This document shows positions 1-11,600 of a stretch of DNA of 64,000 nt, one piece after another (the first letter of the stretch is position 1; every line of letters starts with the position of its first letter). Location of the stretch: NCBI RefSeq assembly GCF_037975245.1, contig NC_092577.1, positions 14,191,013 to 14,255,012 on the forward strand. The letters are read 5' to 3'. The stretch is from Apostichopus japonicus. Lineage: Eukaryota; Echinodermata; Holothuroidea; Aspidochirotida; Stichopodidae. The notes under the pieces were generated by a model. It searched no databases and was not told where the DNA came from. It saw only the letters and a program-made list of their open reading frames with translations. Both the position numbers and the translations under genes were made by a program.

Positions 1-1877
1 ATGTGTCCAATGTCCTAAATCTGGTTAGTCATATACAGTCCTACAGTAGTAGACTGCAGACCTAGTTAAAATGTAGACTTATTTACAGCATGGAATGGTT
101 ACAGTATGTACATAAAAAAATTACCAGTCTCCACTGGGGTATAGCTGCTGGAGTGCATTGCTGCATCAGCTTCTGTTGGGCATGGCCTTTCATTGAGGAA
201 CTGGTGTTATCTTTTCTGGTTGATCAGTTTGGATACCAACCTCTCGAGTTTCTTAATTGGGCACACACCTTCAACTGAAAAAGACAAATAATACCGGGAT
301 GTGCAAAGTTAATAATATATCAGAATGCATACTGTACGCAAAGCAGGGAAGTGCTCATGAATATTTGAGTGCCAGGCAGATTGGGCGGTAGTGTGATCCA
401 CACCCTGGGAGAGGGATTTCATGGGTGGGGTACCCCCCCCAAATGGACAAATTTTGCACATGAAGTATGCTTAGGTGGTGCTATATTCCTATTCTGTGCC
501 ATATATTCTCCCAGATTTTGGTTATGGTAAAACTTATTAAATTATCATCAAAAAGTGCTGGGCGAAAAAGGCTAAATACTGTTTGTGCGGGGCGGCATTC
601 AGAACTGCTGGGCGTACAGTAGCTGCCCAGTGTGAGCAAATCCCTGACATAGTGAATTATATAACTTCCAACATAAATTACTGAATACCACGTTTTGCCC
701 TTCACTAAATAGTCAAAAATTCAAATCAATTTTGCAAACACAGAACAGTAATAACACTACTAGTTAATACAGAACTTTACTATTGGCAGCATAAATTCAT
801 CACATCTGCTTTATGATTTACAGTACGTATGGTGTCAACTCTGCAAGTATTCAAGAATGGTCCATTTACTAATATAGTGCAAACCTAAACTAGTGATGTG
901 CAACAATTTCTATTATATTTCTTATTTCTATGTTAGTAGTATACACCTGCAGTATTATAACTCATCTACTAATACCTTACATACACTAAATATCATAACG
1001 TTTGATGTTACAATGGCAATGTCCCAGTAGGCTTGCTCATACACTAATATGTCACCAAATTTCATCATGTTCAGGGATGCATAATTGCTTTCAAAAATAT
1101 AGCTAGGCTTTGCTTATTTACAAGACTAAAAATTACGGAATATTCTACAGGTGTGCCCTAAACAATGAAGTGTTTAAAAGATATATACTATAGAAACATG
1201 ATATGGTATATAATGGGTGACCATTCTAGTTCTCTCACAAATCAGTTGTATCATTTTCATTTTGTATAATTTTTAGAGCTGCATGATCAGATTATGTGTA
1301 GAGCTATGAAGCCTTTGATGTTGTTATATTTTGGCAAATGTCTTTAATTTCTATATCATGATGAAATTATCAATTATTGTAAGACGGACTCAACGATCCC
1401 CGGAATGGTGTGTCATGTCCGATGAAGCGCATATTTGGTGCGTTATTACAACTACAATATGTGCGTCAGTGTCCCTCAATGTGCCATGCATGGTGTATCC
1501 TTTAAATTAAATGTGATAAATTTTGTCGAACATAAAATGGTGGCATTCATAATTATTGGTGACATTGATTTGTTTATGTTGTCCTTGATTGTATGATTAA
1601 ACAACGATGATAGCAAACTATCATGTTATGAATGCATAAACATGTGAACAATATCTACTATCCTTCACTAATTCAACAAAGGAGCCTGTAGAGCTAGTGT
1701 AGCTTCTTTCTGAGAAGGCTTTTGAGTTTTGAATTAATTTGGAAAACTTAGTAATATCAGTTATCACTTTACACTACAGTTACAGGAAAAGCCGCTACCG
1801 TTTTTTTAAAGTTACTATACCAAGTTGGGAGTATTATAGGCAAACTCTAATTTGGGTGAAAGAGTTTAAATTACAAA
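1..1877. other. AT-rich DNA, no supported gene
   Basis: Apart from the doubtful minus-strand exon at 207-274, no coding signal, RNA gene or repeat structure could be supported here. Confidence 0.5.
207..274 (-). CDS. Possible terminal exon of an unknown minus-strand gene
   Basis: On the minus strand TTGTCTTTTTCAG is followed by an open frame reading EGVCPIKKLERLVSKLINQK, then TAA. The entry phase (2 nt) matches the exit phase of the candidate exon at 3430-3553. No family is recognised. Could be chance. Confidence 0.2.
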
Positions 1878-2145
1878 GTGGCTATTCTTACGACTAGTCG
1901 TAACAATAATTCCCTTTTACGCATGCACAGTTGCTTTTACGTGGCTATTTTTACGACTAGGAGTACTCTTTTTACGACTAGGAGTAACAATATTTTCCGG
2001 TTAAGGGTTGGGTTAGGGTAAGGGGTTAGGTTTACCCGGGCTACTACATGCGCAGTTGCTTTATTTACTTTACTGCGCATGAATTCGCCGATGTCGTAAG
2101 AATAGTTTATAAATAATTGTTACGACTAGTCATAAGCATAGCCAC
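1878..2145. mobile_element. Fold-back element / MITE, 268 bp
   Basis: Terminal inverted repeats starting GTGGCTATTCTTACGACTAG (left) and, on the other strand from the right end, GTGGCTATGCTTATGACTAG. They continue TCGTAACAAT on both sides. Internally TTACGACTAGGAGTA occurs twice as a direct repeat next to a GGGTTAGGG-rich stretch. No coding capacity. Confidence 0.7.
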
Positions 2146-2989
2146 GGCCTTTAAATTAATGCGTACATTTTTTCTTTGCAAGTGGAGAATCATCCACAGC
2201 TAAAGTGGCTATGCGGATTGACAAACAAGTGAAGCAAAGTAAATATTCTAGCCTATGCATATTAGACTTAAAAAAGTAAAAGAACCCAATGCCTTAGTAA
2301 CTTAATTCATCTTGGAGTTGCTCAGCAGATTCAAGGTTATTTCACCACTTAAGAACCCATTCTCAGACAAAAAAAGACAAAACTGAAATGGCTACACAAA
2401 TTAGTAGTCTATAACTGAGAATGACCATGCATGCAAATATGCAGTAAATTTTCAAGTTGTCAGACTAATTTATTTGTTGCTAGGAACTCTATAATTGTGC
2501 TGGTAAAGTAGAGTATGAAATGAAAACAGTTACTTTATTGCGTATAGGCCCGTCCCTCACGTATCTCATTGCATACTAGACTTACAGTTACAAAATAAAT
2601 ATGCCCATATCAAAAATGCTCCTGACAGGAATAACCATCAAATTGAGGCAGGCCCTCCATGGTGCATAATTTTACAAATCTGGGCCTGGAGCTAGGCTAC
2701 AGTAGTCCTACTTTTGCTATTGCTCCGCTCATGAGAAGTTGCATTTCTTTCGAGTTTAATTTTCTTGTGGGGAGATCTCCCTACCAAATCCATATTACAC
2801 TTATGTAGGCTAAGTCCTATTCATATTTGCAAAGCTACCGAATCATAAACCAAACACATGATACCGCACACTTCCATACTGATCATGCTTAGGCGAATAT
2901 AAGTAGAAAAGCATAAATAACACTTCATGAAATGTTCGGCCTAGGCTAGGCTACAGTTTGTACAGCAGCCTGCACTGCAGTAGCATGGA

Positions 2990-3195
2990 CACTGCGGAGT
3001 TCGGACACCTAAGCTTTAAAACACCCCAAAACTATATCTCATGGTATAAATCACCTGAAACTATACTTGATATGGTTGGGTCATTTTGGAGAGAAAATAA
3101 CTGTAGCTTCGTAGTTTTTCGTGCAATTGGCTCTTGCTGCAGGTTGTCTCATCGTGAAATCGCGTATTTCTTAGGGGTGTCCGAACTTCGCAGTG
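2990..3195. mobile_element. CACTG-ended MITE, 206 bp
   Basis: The left end CACTGCGGAGTTCGGACACC and the reverse of the right end CACTGCGAAGTTCGGACACC are inverted repeats of about 24 bp. CACTG termini suggest an EnSpm/CACTA-type non-autonomous element, but a clear target duplication is not visible. The 92-codon open frame over it is an artefact of the repeat. Confidence 0.65.
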
Positions 3196-3429
3196 TTCCA
3201 AACTTCGCAAAACTGACTATACTACTACTGTACTAGCCTATGTCTCTCGGTGTATTAGTTGCCTTAGTTTGTAGTACTCGTAGTAGAAGGCCTACAGTAG
3301 CTAGCATGATCTATTGAACAATATAACAATGAAGCCTACGGCAGACCAAACACTTCGACCGGAAAACAGTATGCAGTAGCCTAAATAGTAAATATATAAC
3401 GTTAGTCGTTAGAATAATTTGCTGCCTAC

Positions 3430-3553
3430 CTTCTCGTATGATCTGCCATGCCAGTAAATGCTCCGCGAAGGTAGCATTGGTCATTTTGTCGATCCCCGAT
3501 CTCTGTTCCAGTAGATCGTTTTTGGAGACCCAGTCCACGTACGTAGCACCAGC
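3430..3553 (-). CDS. Possible exon of an unknown minus-strand gene
   Basis: A minus-strand open frame (VDWVSKNDLLEQRSGIDKM, then TFAEHLLAWQIIRE) ends at a good donor GAAG|GTAGGC. The sequence has protein-like composition and sits in a locally GC-rich stretch that could be a promoter area. The 5' boundary is not resolved; an in-frame TGA lies just upstream. Domain unknown. Confidence 0.25.
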
Positions 3554-4489
3554 TCAAGTACACTTTTCATTTCATGTCCGTTTCGTCGCTCACTGCTTTT
3601 TGCATTGGGACCCACAGTAAAGCAACCTGTGCCTTCCACCTCAACAGCGCGGCGACGCGGCCGCAATATACACGTTACGTGTTTTATGCTACCACTGCAT
3701 GAAACTGTGCTATATATTACGTATATTTACATACAGGGTACACTGTACACTGGCAGTATATTACAAATACCGTGTCACGTGATTAACGGTGAACCATCGA
3801 AACATATGAAATTGGCCCGCCCTCTAAAAATTTCCTAGCTGAGAGTGTGCTTTTAAGTATAGTAAGTGAATTGTGAATACAAAACAGTTAGTATCTGTAG
3901 CCAGTTTACCATCAGTAGCAAACGAAGTGTGTGTTTATAAAGTTAGCCAAAATTTTGTGACGAGACCATTACTGTGTTGAATTTATGATCAAACCTTCCA
4001 CTGCTAAAGATGTTACAAGGTATCAACATAATTTTGAGCTGTACAGACATAGTCCAATGATTTAAAGACTGATGTTCAAAGTCATGCTACATTTGATTAC
4101 AAGAAGTGTGAAGTAAGTAATGAGTACATTCACCTATGCTAAAATCAGTTGCTTTATTATGCTAAAGACTTAAAGAGGTCATGACACGGTCATATGTCAC
4201 GCATTGAAATGAAATATTTGGACAATTTGATTAGACAAATATATAACTTTTTTGTTAGAAAAACGTTATTTTCGTGTAGAAAATATCAAATGAAATTAAC
4301 GAACTATGACGCATTCGGAACCCGGAAGTGAGAAAAACAAATTTTGCAGCGATAAGCCTCGTGACGTCATTGCATGAACGACGCTACGCTGATATCATTG
4401 TGTACTGTGTGTTTCACTGTGTAGTGTGTGTTAACGCGTTTTCATCAACTTGAAATAAATTACATAATGAAGCACAAAATTGATCAGAA

Positions 4490-6461
4490 ATGTCTCAAAG
4501 TTCCGACGATAATTCAGAGGAAATAGAATTGCGCTTGTCTTGCTCTTCGTAGAGTTTTGATGAAAGCGAAAATAGCGATGATGAAGAAGAAGAAGCATTT
4601 GGTTTGCAACCATACCAATTCGAGCCAGTGGCAGTTGCGAGAGCTGGTGCAGGAGATTTGGGAGACTAAGCTCCTTCAGTTCCTGACGTTGATAGACTCC
4701 AAATTGACGTAAATGAAGGGTCAGTACATGAATTAATGTATTTTGTTTAAATGTTCCACATTTATATGTTTCTTATAAAAAAAGATAACCTATTATCGAG
4801 TCGTTACGTTCATTTCGCGCAACTACTAGAGGCTACTACTACTAGTACTACATCTAGTAATGCAACTACCGTACAAGTTCTGTTTGATGTAGCTTAGTGC
4901 ATATTCAATGAAATTATCATAGGACAAAGCAGTATCATTGTGGTAGGAAATAAACGGATACGAAAATTAGTTCAGGTAAAATATAACAAGTAATTTGACA
5001 ATGCAAAATTATTTAATCTAACAGTAGGCCTAGGCTAGGCCCATACTGGAAATTTCTGCACTCAATATTTTCTACATCATCTATTTACGTTGCGCTTACC
5101 ATTCCCAGCAGAAAATAGGAATACTGAATTTATTACGTCTTTTTGAAATAATGACTTTCAGTTCTTTCCCAATCTAAGGCCTACATTTGGTATGGGATTG
5201 TGGTACAAACCAATAAAAACATATTACATAGTGTCAATTATTGTCTATCCCTGACCAGTCTTTCAAAACTTGTTGATGCAGTTACAAAATGGTCTCATAT
5301 TTGGTGTCGTGTGAACTACATGAAAGCCATTTTTTCTATGCCATTTATGTTTACAACTTCAATTTGCAGGTGCACCTGTGAGAATTGTACTGCAATGCCA
5401 TCAGCAATAGAATGCAAGTTTTGCAGGGAAATTAAAGAAGTGAAAAACAAAGTGGACAGCGTAGAAGATGATAGTTTGCGGTGCATAGTCCAACACCCAG
5501 GCTTTCAAAGTGTATGTCTGGACATTTATGTTATTGAAACAGCATATTATGACTACCAGCAACAATATGGACAGCTGCAAGAATAAGATTTACACATGTA
5601 AGTATAAGGTAGTGTACCTACATAATTAGAAAACCTTTAAGTAAAGTAGGGTACTAAATGATTTGGTGAAAAAAATATGTCAAGACAACATTTTAGCAGG
5701 ATTTACAGAATCTACAATTGCCAGATATGTTTGTAAATCAGATTGGAAATAATTTGTTTCATATTTATTTCAAATTTGTAATGTAATATGAAAAAAAGGG
5801 TGAATACCATCAAACTATTAGGCCCATAAAGCCGGTGCTATTCCCTGGTTTCAATGACGCAAGTGATATAATGTTGTTTGTGCAACGACAGAACACAGAT
5901 GACTCAGACAATGAAGAAAACTCATAGCCTCTTGCTTGCAAGACCGGCTCATCAACTGAATACAGTTCCTACCAGTACCTGGAAAAGGGAATAGCATTTG
6001 CATACATGTAAGTGCAGAGAAAATGGTTCATTTCCCCATTCTTCAGTGTCTGCACCTTTGTGGGGGAGTGTTTGAAAAACTCTTCAAAGAAGTTAGAAAT
6101 AAATCCTGTAAAAAAGTGAAACACTCCTTTTTGAGTTAGTGGATAATTTTTTTCACAATGTATTGTTTTGCTTCCAAATCTTATATGCAGATTTCGGTTC
6201 GTTGCCTATTGGAAACATTCAATTCAATGGGCTTGATTCAGTGTTTTGTTATGATGCATTTTCTTATATTTTATTATTTCCTTTTTTTTCTTTCTGACAG
6301 GCGTTACAGATATGTAGCTTACAGGCAACTAGTCAGGTGGTGTTGGGGGTATCTTGGCAAAAAAACACAGAGTGACCATTCCTGCTTGTGCAGTTACAAA
6401 GATTAGGGAGTGCTTCCCTTCAGCTGAGTATGTGGGGTTCCTGTACCCAGAACTGGACTAA
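4490..6461 (+). pseudogene. P2RX7 cytoplasmic (ballast/Z-domain)-like gene, broken
   Basis: Three coding blocks. (1) 4490-4720 starts MSQSSDDNSEE, with an acidic run and LQPYQFEPVAVARAG; stops lie in frame at 4550 and 4667. (2) 5370-5586 reads CTCENCTAMPSAIECKFCRE, then HPGFQSVCLD and YQQQYG; these are the Cys-rich zinc-site features of the P2X7 C-terminal domain. (3) 6301-6461 reads RYRYVAYRQLVRWCWGYLG; after an A-run near 6358 it continues in another frame as IPACAVTKIRECFPSAEYVG and ends LYPELD-stop. No P2X channel part is present. Two stops and a frameshift show decay. It lies wholly inside the TTAA-flanked element. Confidence 0.75.
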
Positions 6462-7686
6462 TTACCGCTTGCCGACACAGGGACAAATATCGTCTGCATG
6501 AAGCATCGCTTAAATGGCATTCAGATTTGATGGCTTCAAGTTTGCAATGTTCCCATGAAAAGGAATATTGATGTATTTCATTTGTATAAAACTTGATCGG
6601 TGAAACCCCATGTCTGTATATTATACAAAAAACTACATAAAAAGTGAATGAATTAAAAATAATGAAGAAAATGAATTATTTCTTTGTCATATGTTTCTTA
6701 TTTGATTGATAAAAGTCATACACATTAAACATCCATTTTTTTTCAAACTTTGTTACATTTCTGGTGATGGTAATAGTCTCTTTCTAAAGCACGCATTCCA
6801 ATCTTCAACAAGAGTTGTTTGAAGTGATTTTCATAATACATCCCAAACAGCCATTCATCCTGAGACTAGATGCTGAAAAACCTATATGCAGGTGTAGCTG
6901 GCCAAAAACACAGTGACCAGGCAAAACTATATTTTTAGGTTTGGAAAATTTCAAGTGGCACCTTCCCATGAGGGTAGGGTCGGTTTACTCTGAGATCGTG
7001 GGGACAACTTGAAAAGGCGGAATGCTCACACAAAAATAAACATATTAAGGCAAAATAATGGGTTTACTATGCACATGAATCGTGCATTAAAAGCAATGAG
7101 GTCACTTAAACAAGAGCTGTTATACGTCTTATAAGAAATCCACTGAACTTATAGGAAAATACGGGTCCTCTCCTCTAACACTGTTGTTATTATAAGAAAT
7201 TATGTTGATCTTGTGCACAACCATCTCAACTTATCCTTCCTCTGTTCTCCTCTTACTATGCAAACTTGGCTTATAGTATCTTCCCTTAACTTTGTCCCCT
7301 ACTATGATACCCTATTAATTCCATCCCATAATTCCTAAAATACATCCCATAATTAAAAGAGTACATCCAAAAATAGGAAAGTGATAAACATAAACAACAA
7401 CAAATCATTAACTAGGCTTTGCTATGGTTACACATGCAGTATCTTGCTTGTAAAGTATTGTGACCTCAGTTACCAAAATTTATATACAACGGCATACTTA
7501 AATTTTACATTAAAAGTAGAAAAAATGCATATCAACAACCCTTCCCTACTGTTCACTGGTTTTCTTGAGCCTGGACTTCTGCCTCTGTAGAGCATCTTGC
7601 TTGGTTGATTTGCTGACACCGACTTTACATGCTGTAGGGATATGCCTAACGTCATGTTTAGGCCTAGTACTACTGCTAATAGGATT

Positions 7687-7798
7687 TTGAAGAGAAAATA
7701 ACTGTAGCTTTGTATTTTTTCGTGAAACTGGCTCTTGCAGTAGGTTGTCATGGTGAAATCGTGTATTTCTTAGGGGTATCCGAACTTCGCAATACTTA
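7687..7798. mobile_element. Partial second copy of the CACTG MITE
   Basis: The right half of the 2990-3195 element recurs here in the same orientation (AGAGAAAATAACTGTAGCTT, later TCTTAGGGGTATCCGAACTT). The left part is missing. It sits inside the 4.3 kb TTAA element, so it arrived after that element or was carried by it. Confidence 0.65.
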
Positions 7799-8582
7799 CT
7801 ATAGTACTTGTACTTGTAGTGCTTACGGATGGCTCCCCGAGATCGGTCGTTTTTTTTATTCGTTTGATTGTGGGGTACTTTCCGGGCAGGAGTACCCTTC
7901 CCCTACTCCCGCCAAGTCCAAATCGTGACTTTAATTCATGCGTTGAATCGAAACAATCTTACTTCTTAGTGGTTCAAAACGGTCACTACATACATAGCTA
8001 TAGCCTGAACACGCAAAATCAAACCGAGTGTTGTTCACAAACTGAGTCCATATTCTACTGATTTTCGAATCTTTCGGATATCTATGAAGACTGATTCCTT
8101 CCGATTTGGTGTTGCTGCAACCACCAACAACACACCGAACCGGCAGTTTTGCTCGAAAAATTGGAATAACTTAACAAAATTCAGTTTCGTTAAGACTAGC
8201 ACTTGTTTACCTCGGAACGTATAGGCTTATGTACCGCGTCCCGACGCCGTGTACAGACAGTGCATTTCATACTAAACATCGTTCATGCAATGACGTCATT
8301 GAGTCTGAAGGTTAAACTGCTTATTTTTCGAGCAACGGTGGGACGTTATTTATTCATTTGATATTTTCTACACGAAAATAACGGTTTTTTAACAAACAAA
8401 AATTTTATATTTGTCTATCAAATTGTCCAAATATTTCATTTCAATGATCGACATATGACCGTCTCATGACCTCTTTAATTGTTGTAACTTTACAGGTGAC
8501 AGTTCTCTTTTAAATGTGTCAGTACACCAAATAAGATATCTTTCCAACTGTGTTTATGCTGCAGGCTAACTCCGCTTCTGCT

Positions 8583-8649
8583 ATGGATGAAGAAATCCTG
8601 CTTGAAGAACGTGACACTCTAGACATATCACAGGAATCAACTTTGGCAG
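8583..8649 (+). CDS. Gene 1 exon 1 (first coding exon candidate)
   Basis: ATG at 8583 opens an acidic 22-residue N-terminus (MDEEILLEERDTLDISQEST...). It ends at a GCAG|GTAGG donor in phase 1, which fits exon 2. The same frame is open back to an acceptor-like CTGCAG at 8561-8564, so this may be an internal exon with a 5' exon upstream. No upstream Death or CARD exon was recognised. Confidence 0.55.
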
Positions 8650-11600
8650 GTAGGATCACAATGAAAATATCATTGCTGCTGCTTGTTGTAAATTTCTAGA
8701 CAGTATAATGTTTCCTTATGTAAAGTCTGCTTATCCTTAAATAGTCCTACCCGAAGCTTTCGAAAGCTGTCAGAGATGTAGAAGAGGGGGGGGGGGGGGG
8801 TAACTTCAGTGAATTTAAGTAGTGTATGATGAATTGTCAAACTGTCGATTATGTTAAGATATTAAAAGTCAAATGAACTCTGCAGAGGTGTGGATAAAGC
8901 CAGGAGTATCATGGAAAGAGGTTAAATCTTGTTTAGTCCTTGCCGAAGGCAGAAGGAATTTATGCTATTGTAGAAAGTAAAATAACGACTGAAAACTGCA
9001 TTTAATTATAAACGACTGGGTTAAAGGCAACTAGCTAATTTGATTAACTTCTTTAAAAGCTTGCCAACTATTTATACCCAATTCACAATGTGCAATGAAC
9101 TATGTGAAAGTCTTGCTTCTGTAGACTGAGGTGAGGACTTCTTTGTAGACCACGAGAGCATACTGATATATATATATATATTTTGTTAAAGTAACGCACG
9201 GACCGTGTCGTCTTTATTATATTATTTCGTTTACTTTATAGTTTTCCAAGTGTGACTGACAGTGGCAGGTGCGCGATACTAACTTTAATTTAACTCCGGC
9301 CAGCGTCTACACTATGGTGTTGGCATGTGTATGCGTGCGTGTGTAAGAGCGTGTGTGTGTGAGTGCGTTTGTGACGCCCAGCTTGTAAACACGATATCTC
9401 AAGAAGGGAAGATCAGACCAGTTTCATATCTTGTGTGTTGAAGTACCACATTGAGTTCAAGAAGCCTATTATATTTTAGTGGAGGTCAAAGGTCATTTGA
9501 GGTCACCAGGGGTCAAATTATTAAAACCTCGTAAACCAGATATCTCAAGAAGGGAAGCTTGGAAGGACCTCATATTTAATGGTAGGAGTACCACATTGTG
9601 TAAACGAAGACTATTGCTTTTGGTCGAAGCCAAAGGTCATTTGGGTTTATCAGAGGTCAAACCGTGAAACCCTTGTAAACATGTACACCCTCACTATACA
9701 TTACATCAGATTCATGGAGAAAACTGCTCATGGTACATCATCGAAACCACAATGCATTTTTGTTTTCTGGTTTTATAAATCCAGCCAAGTCAATAACATT
9801 TCAGTAGTTGTTAAACTGACTAACCATGTTTGAGTGATGTCAGTATCTTAGTTTGTGTTGTAGTGAGCTTCCTTTACATTGGAAGATTATCAAAGATGTT
9901 ATCAAAGATACAGTGTTACTAGATTATCTACACTATAATATAAAATTACATTTCCCTAACACTTTTTTTACATTTCTAGCATGACTTGTGAAAACATGTC
10001 ACCTTCTCATAATGGTAATTGTGTTTCTGTATTTCTTGTTTTAAAGGTAAAGAGAACTTATTCATCAAATGCCTGCGACATAAGATGAAGAGTTGGTTTG
10101 AAACCATGACTCCTGTCCCCTGGAAAAAGTCTTGTCAATGGAAATCAAATGATCTCTTTATTGCCAGCGAACTAGTCTTAAAAACTTCTGGTTCAAAAAT
10201 ATCTAGCAGAGAGGTTGATCGAAATTGTAAGCTACACTACCTAGATATCTTTACTGATGAAAGACTAAAAGCAGAGACTCGAATCATTCTGGAAGGACAG
10301 CCAGGCTCCGGCAAGACAATGCTCTCCTCTCAGTTGGCCTATGACTGGTGTTGTGGGAAGCTGGATATCCCCATGGTCATCTATCTGCCCTTGAAAATTG
10401 TTGATAACATGACAATTATTCAAACTGTCAAGATGTTCTACATCAGTAAAGGCATTCCCATTACAGAAGAGGATATTGAGTCTATGCTTACCAGTTCAGA
10501 GAAGGAAGTATTACTCATATTGGATGGGTTAGAAGAATACAATGGTGGAACCAAAGATGGGATTCCCTCAGAGGTAATGAGAGTAATGACAAAGGAGAAA
10601 CTATCCAACTGCATTGTTATGATCACAGCTAGGACAGACTATGCGAAGGATCTACCTCGAGGTCCAATGTTGAAGATAGGAAGCTTCGGTGAGGACGAAA
10701 GGAATGAATACATTGAAAAAGTCTACTCTGAAGATCTCAAAAAGAAAGAAGAAGTCAAGGAATTGATTGATAATGTTCCATTTATTCTTGATATTTGTAA
10801 TGTTCCACTACTCTTTGTGCTTTTAGTACATAACATTGATAGATTAGGAAAGTTACAAAAGACTCAGCTTGACAGGGTTACTCCTTTTGTGAAGGCCATT
10901 GTAGACATTCTGTGTTCTGTGCAGGATGAGGAAGAAACCTCGGGTCATCTGTCATACCAGCAGCAGGAATCAATTTTTGAAGAGGATGAGAGCAGATCAG
11001 AGGGTGAAGTATCAATATTACCCCATATTACATTGGAGGAACTTGCCTTTAACGGCCTCTGTAAAGGAAACCAACAATTGTTTTGGGAGAAAGACTTTGT
11101 GGATAGAAGTGTCAGTAATAGCAAAACATGGATAGATGCTGGGATACTTGTTGAGGAAGGAACTCCATTTAATTCCCCTAGTAGAGATCTTCAGACTGAC
11201 TTAGGCAGGGAAAGTCCCCAGACTGATTCCATCAGTAATGAGTCATTGAACACATCTAATGTTACTTCAGCGATGAAGAGAGGGGTATCCCTTTATCCTG
11301 ATTTCTTGGAATCTATCAATCAATCAAAAAATAAACCAATATTGGAATCAAAAAAGAAGAAATCAGAACCTTTACAGAAAGGAAAAGCTGTGAAATATGT
11401 CTCGCTACAGGTTAGATTCTTTGATAAGTTAATCCAAGAGTGGTTTGCAGCAAAGTATTTAGCCCGCCTCTTCTGGGGTCACAAATCAACTGAACACCAT
11501 TACAAGTGTCAATTGGTCAGAGAACACTTGGCTAAAATAGAACCAGCTGATCTCCATTATGTCTTGCGCTTCACTTGTCACATCTGACCTCCCAGCTTTC

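Larger units (their letters stand above)
4174..8474. mobile_element. 4.3 kb TIR transposon with TTAA target duplication (Kolobok-like)
   Basis: TTAA at 4170-4173 and 8475-8478 flank termini AGAGGTCATGA and TCATGACCTCT. The inverted repeats stay similar for over 100 bp (ATTGAAATGAAATATTTGGA, TTATTTTCGTGTAGAAAATA), and TGACGTCATTGCATGAACG recurs deeper on both sides. TTAA target use fits the Kolobok or piggyBac superfamilies; the termini lack the piggyBac CCC pattern. No transposase was recognised, so it is non-autonomous or decayed. It contains the P2RX7-like pseudogene and part of a second MITE. Confidence 0.8.

Noticed and set aside
3438-3838. Plus-strand frames of 60-77 codons near 3.4-3.8 kb as a first exon of gene 1
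   Set aside because: No domain, no usable donor in phase with exon 1, and antisense to the better minus-strand frame.
11585-11587. TGA read as selenocysteine
   Set aside because: NLR/NACHT proteins are not selenoproteins and no SECIS-like hairpin was recognised downstream; mutation, error or leaky stop is simpler.
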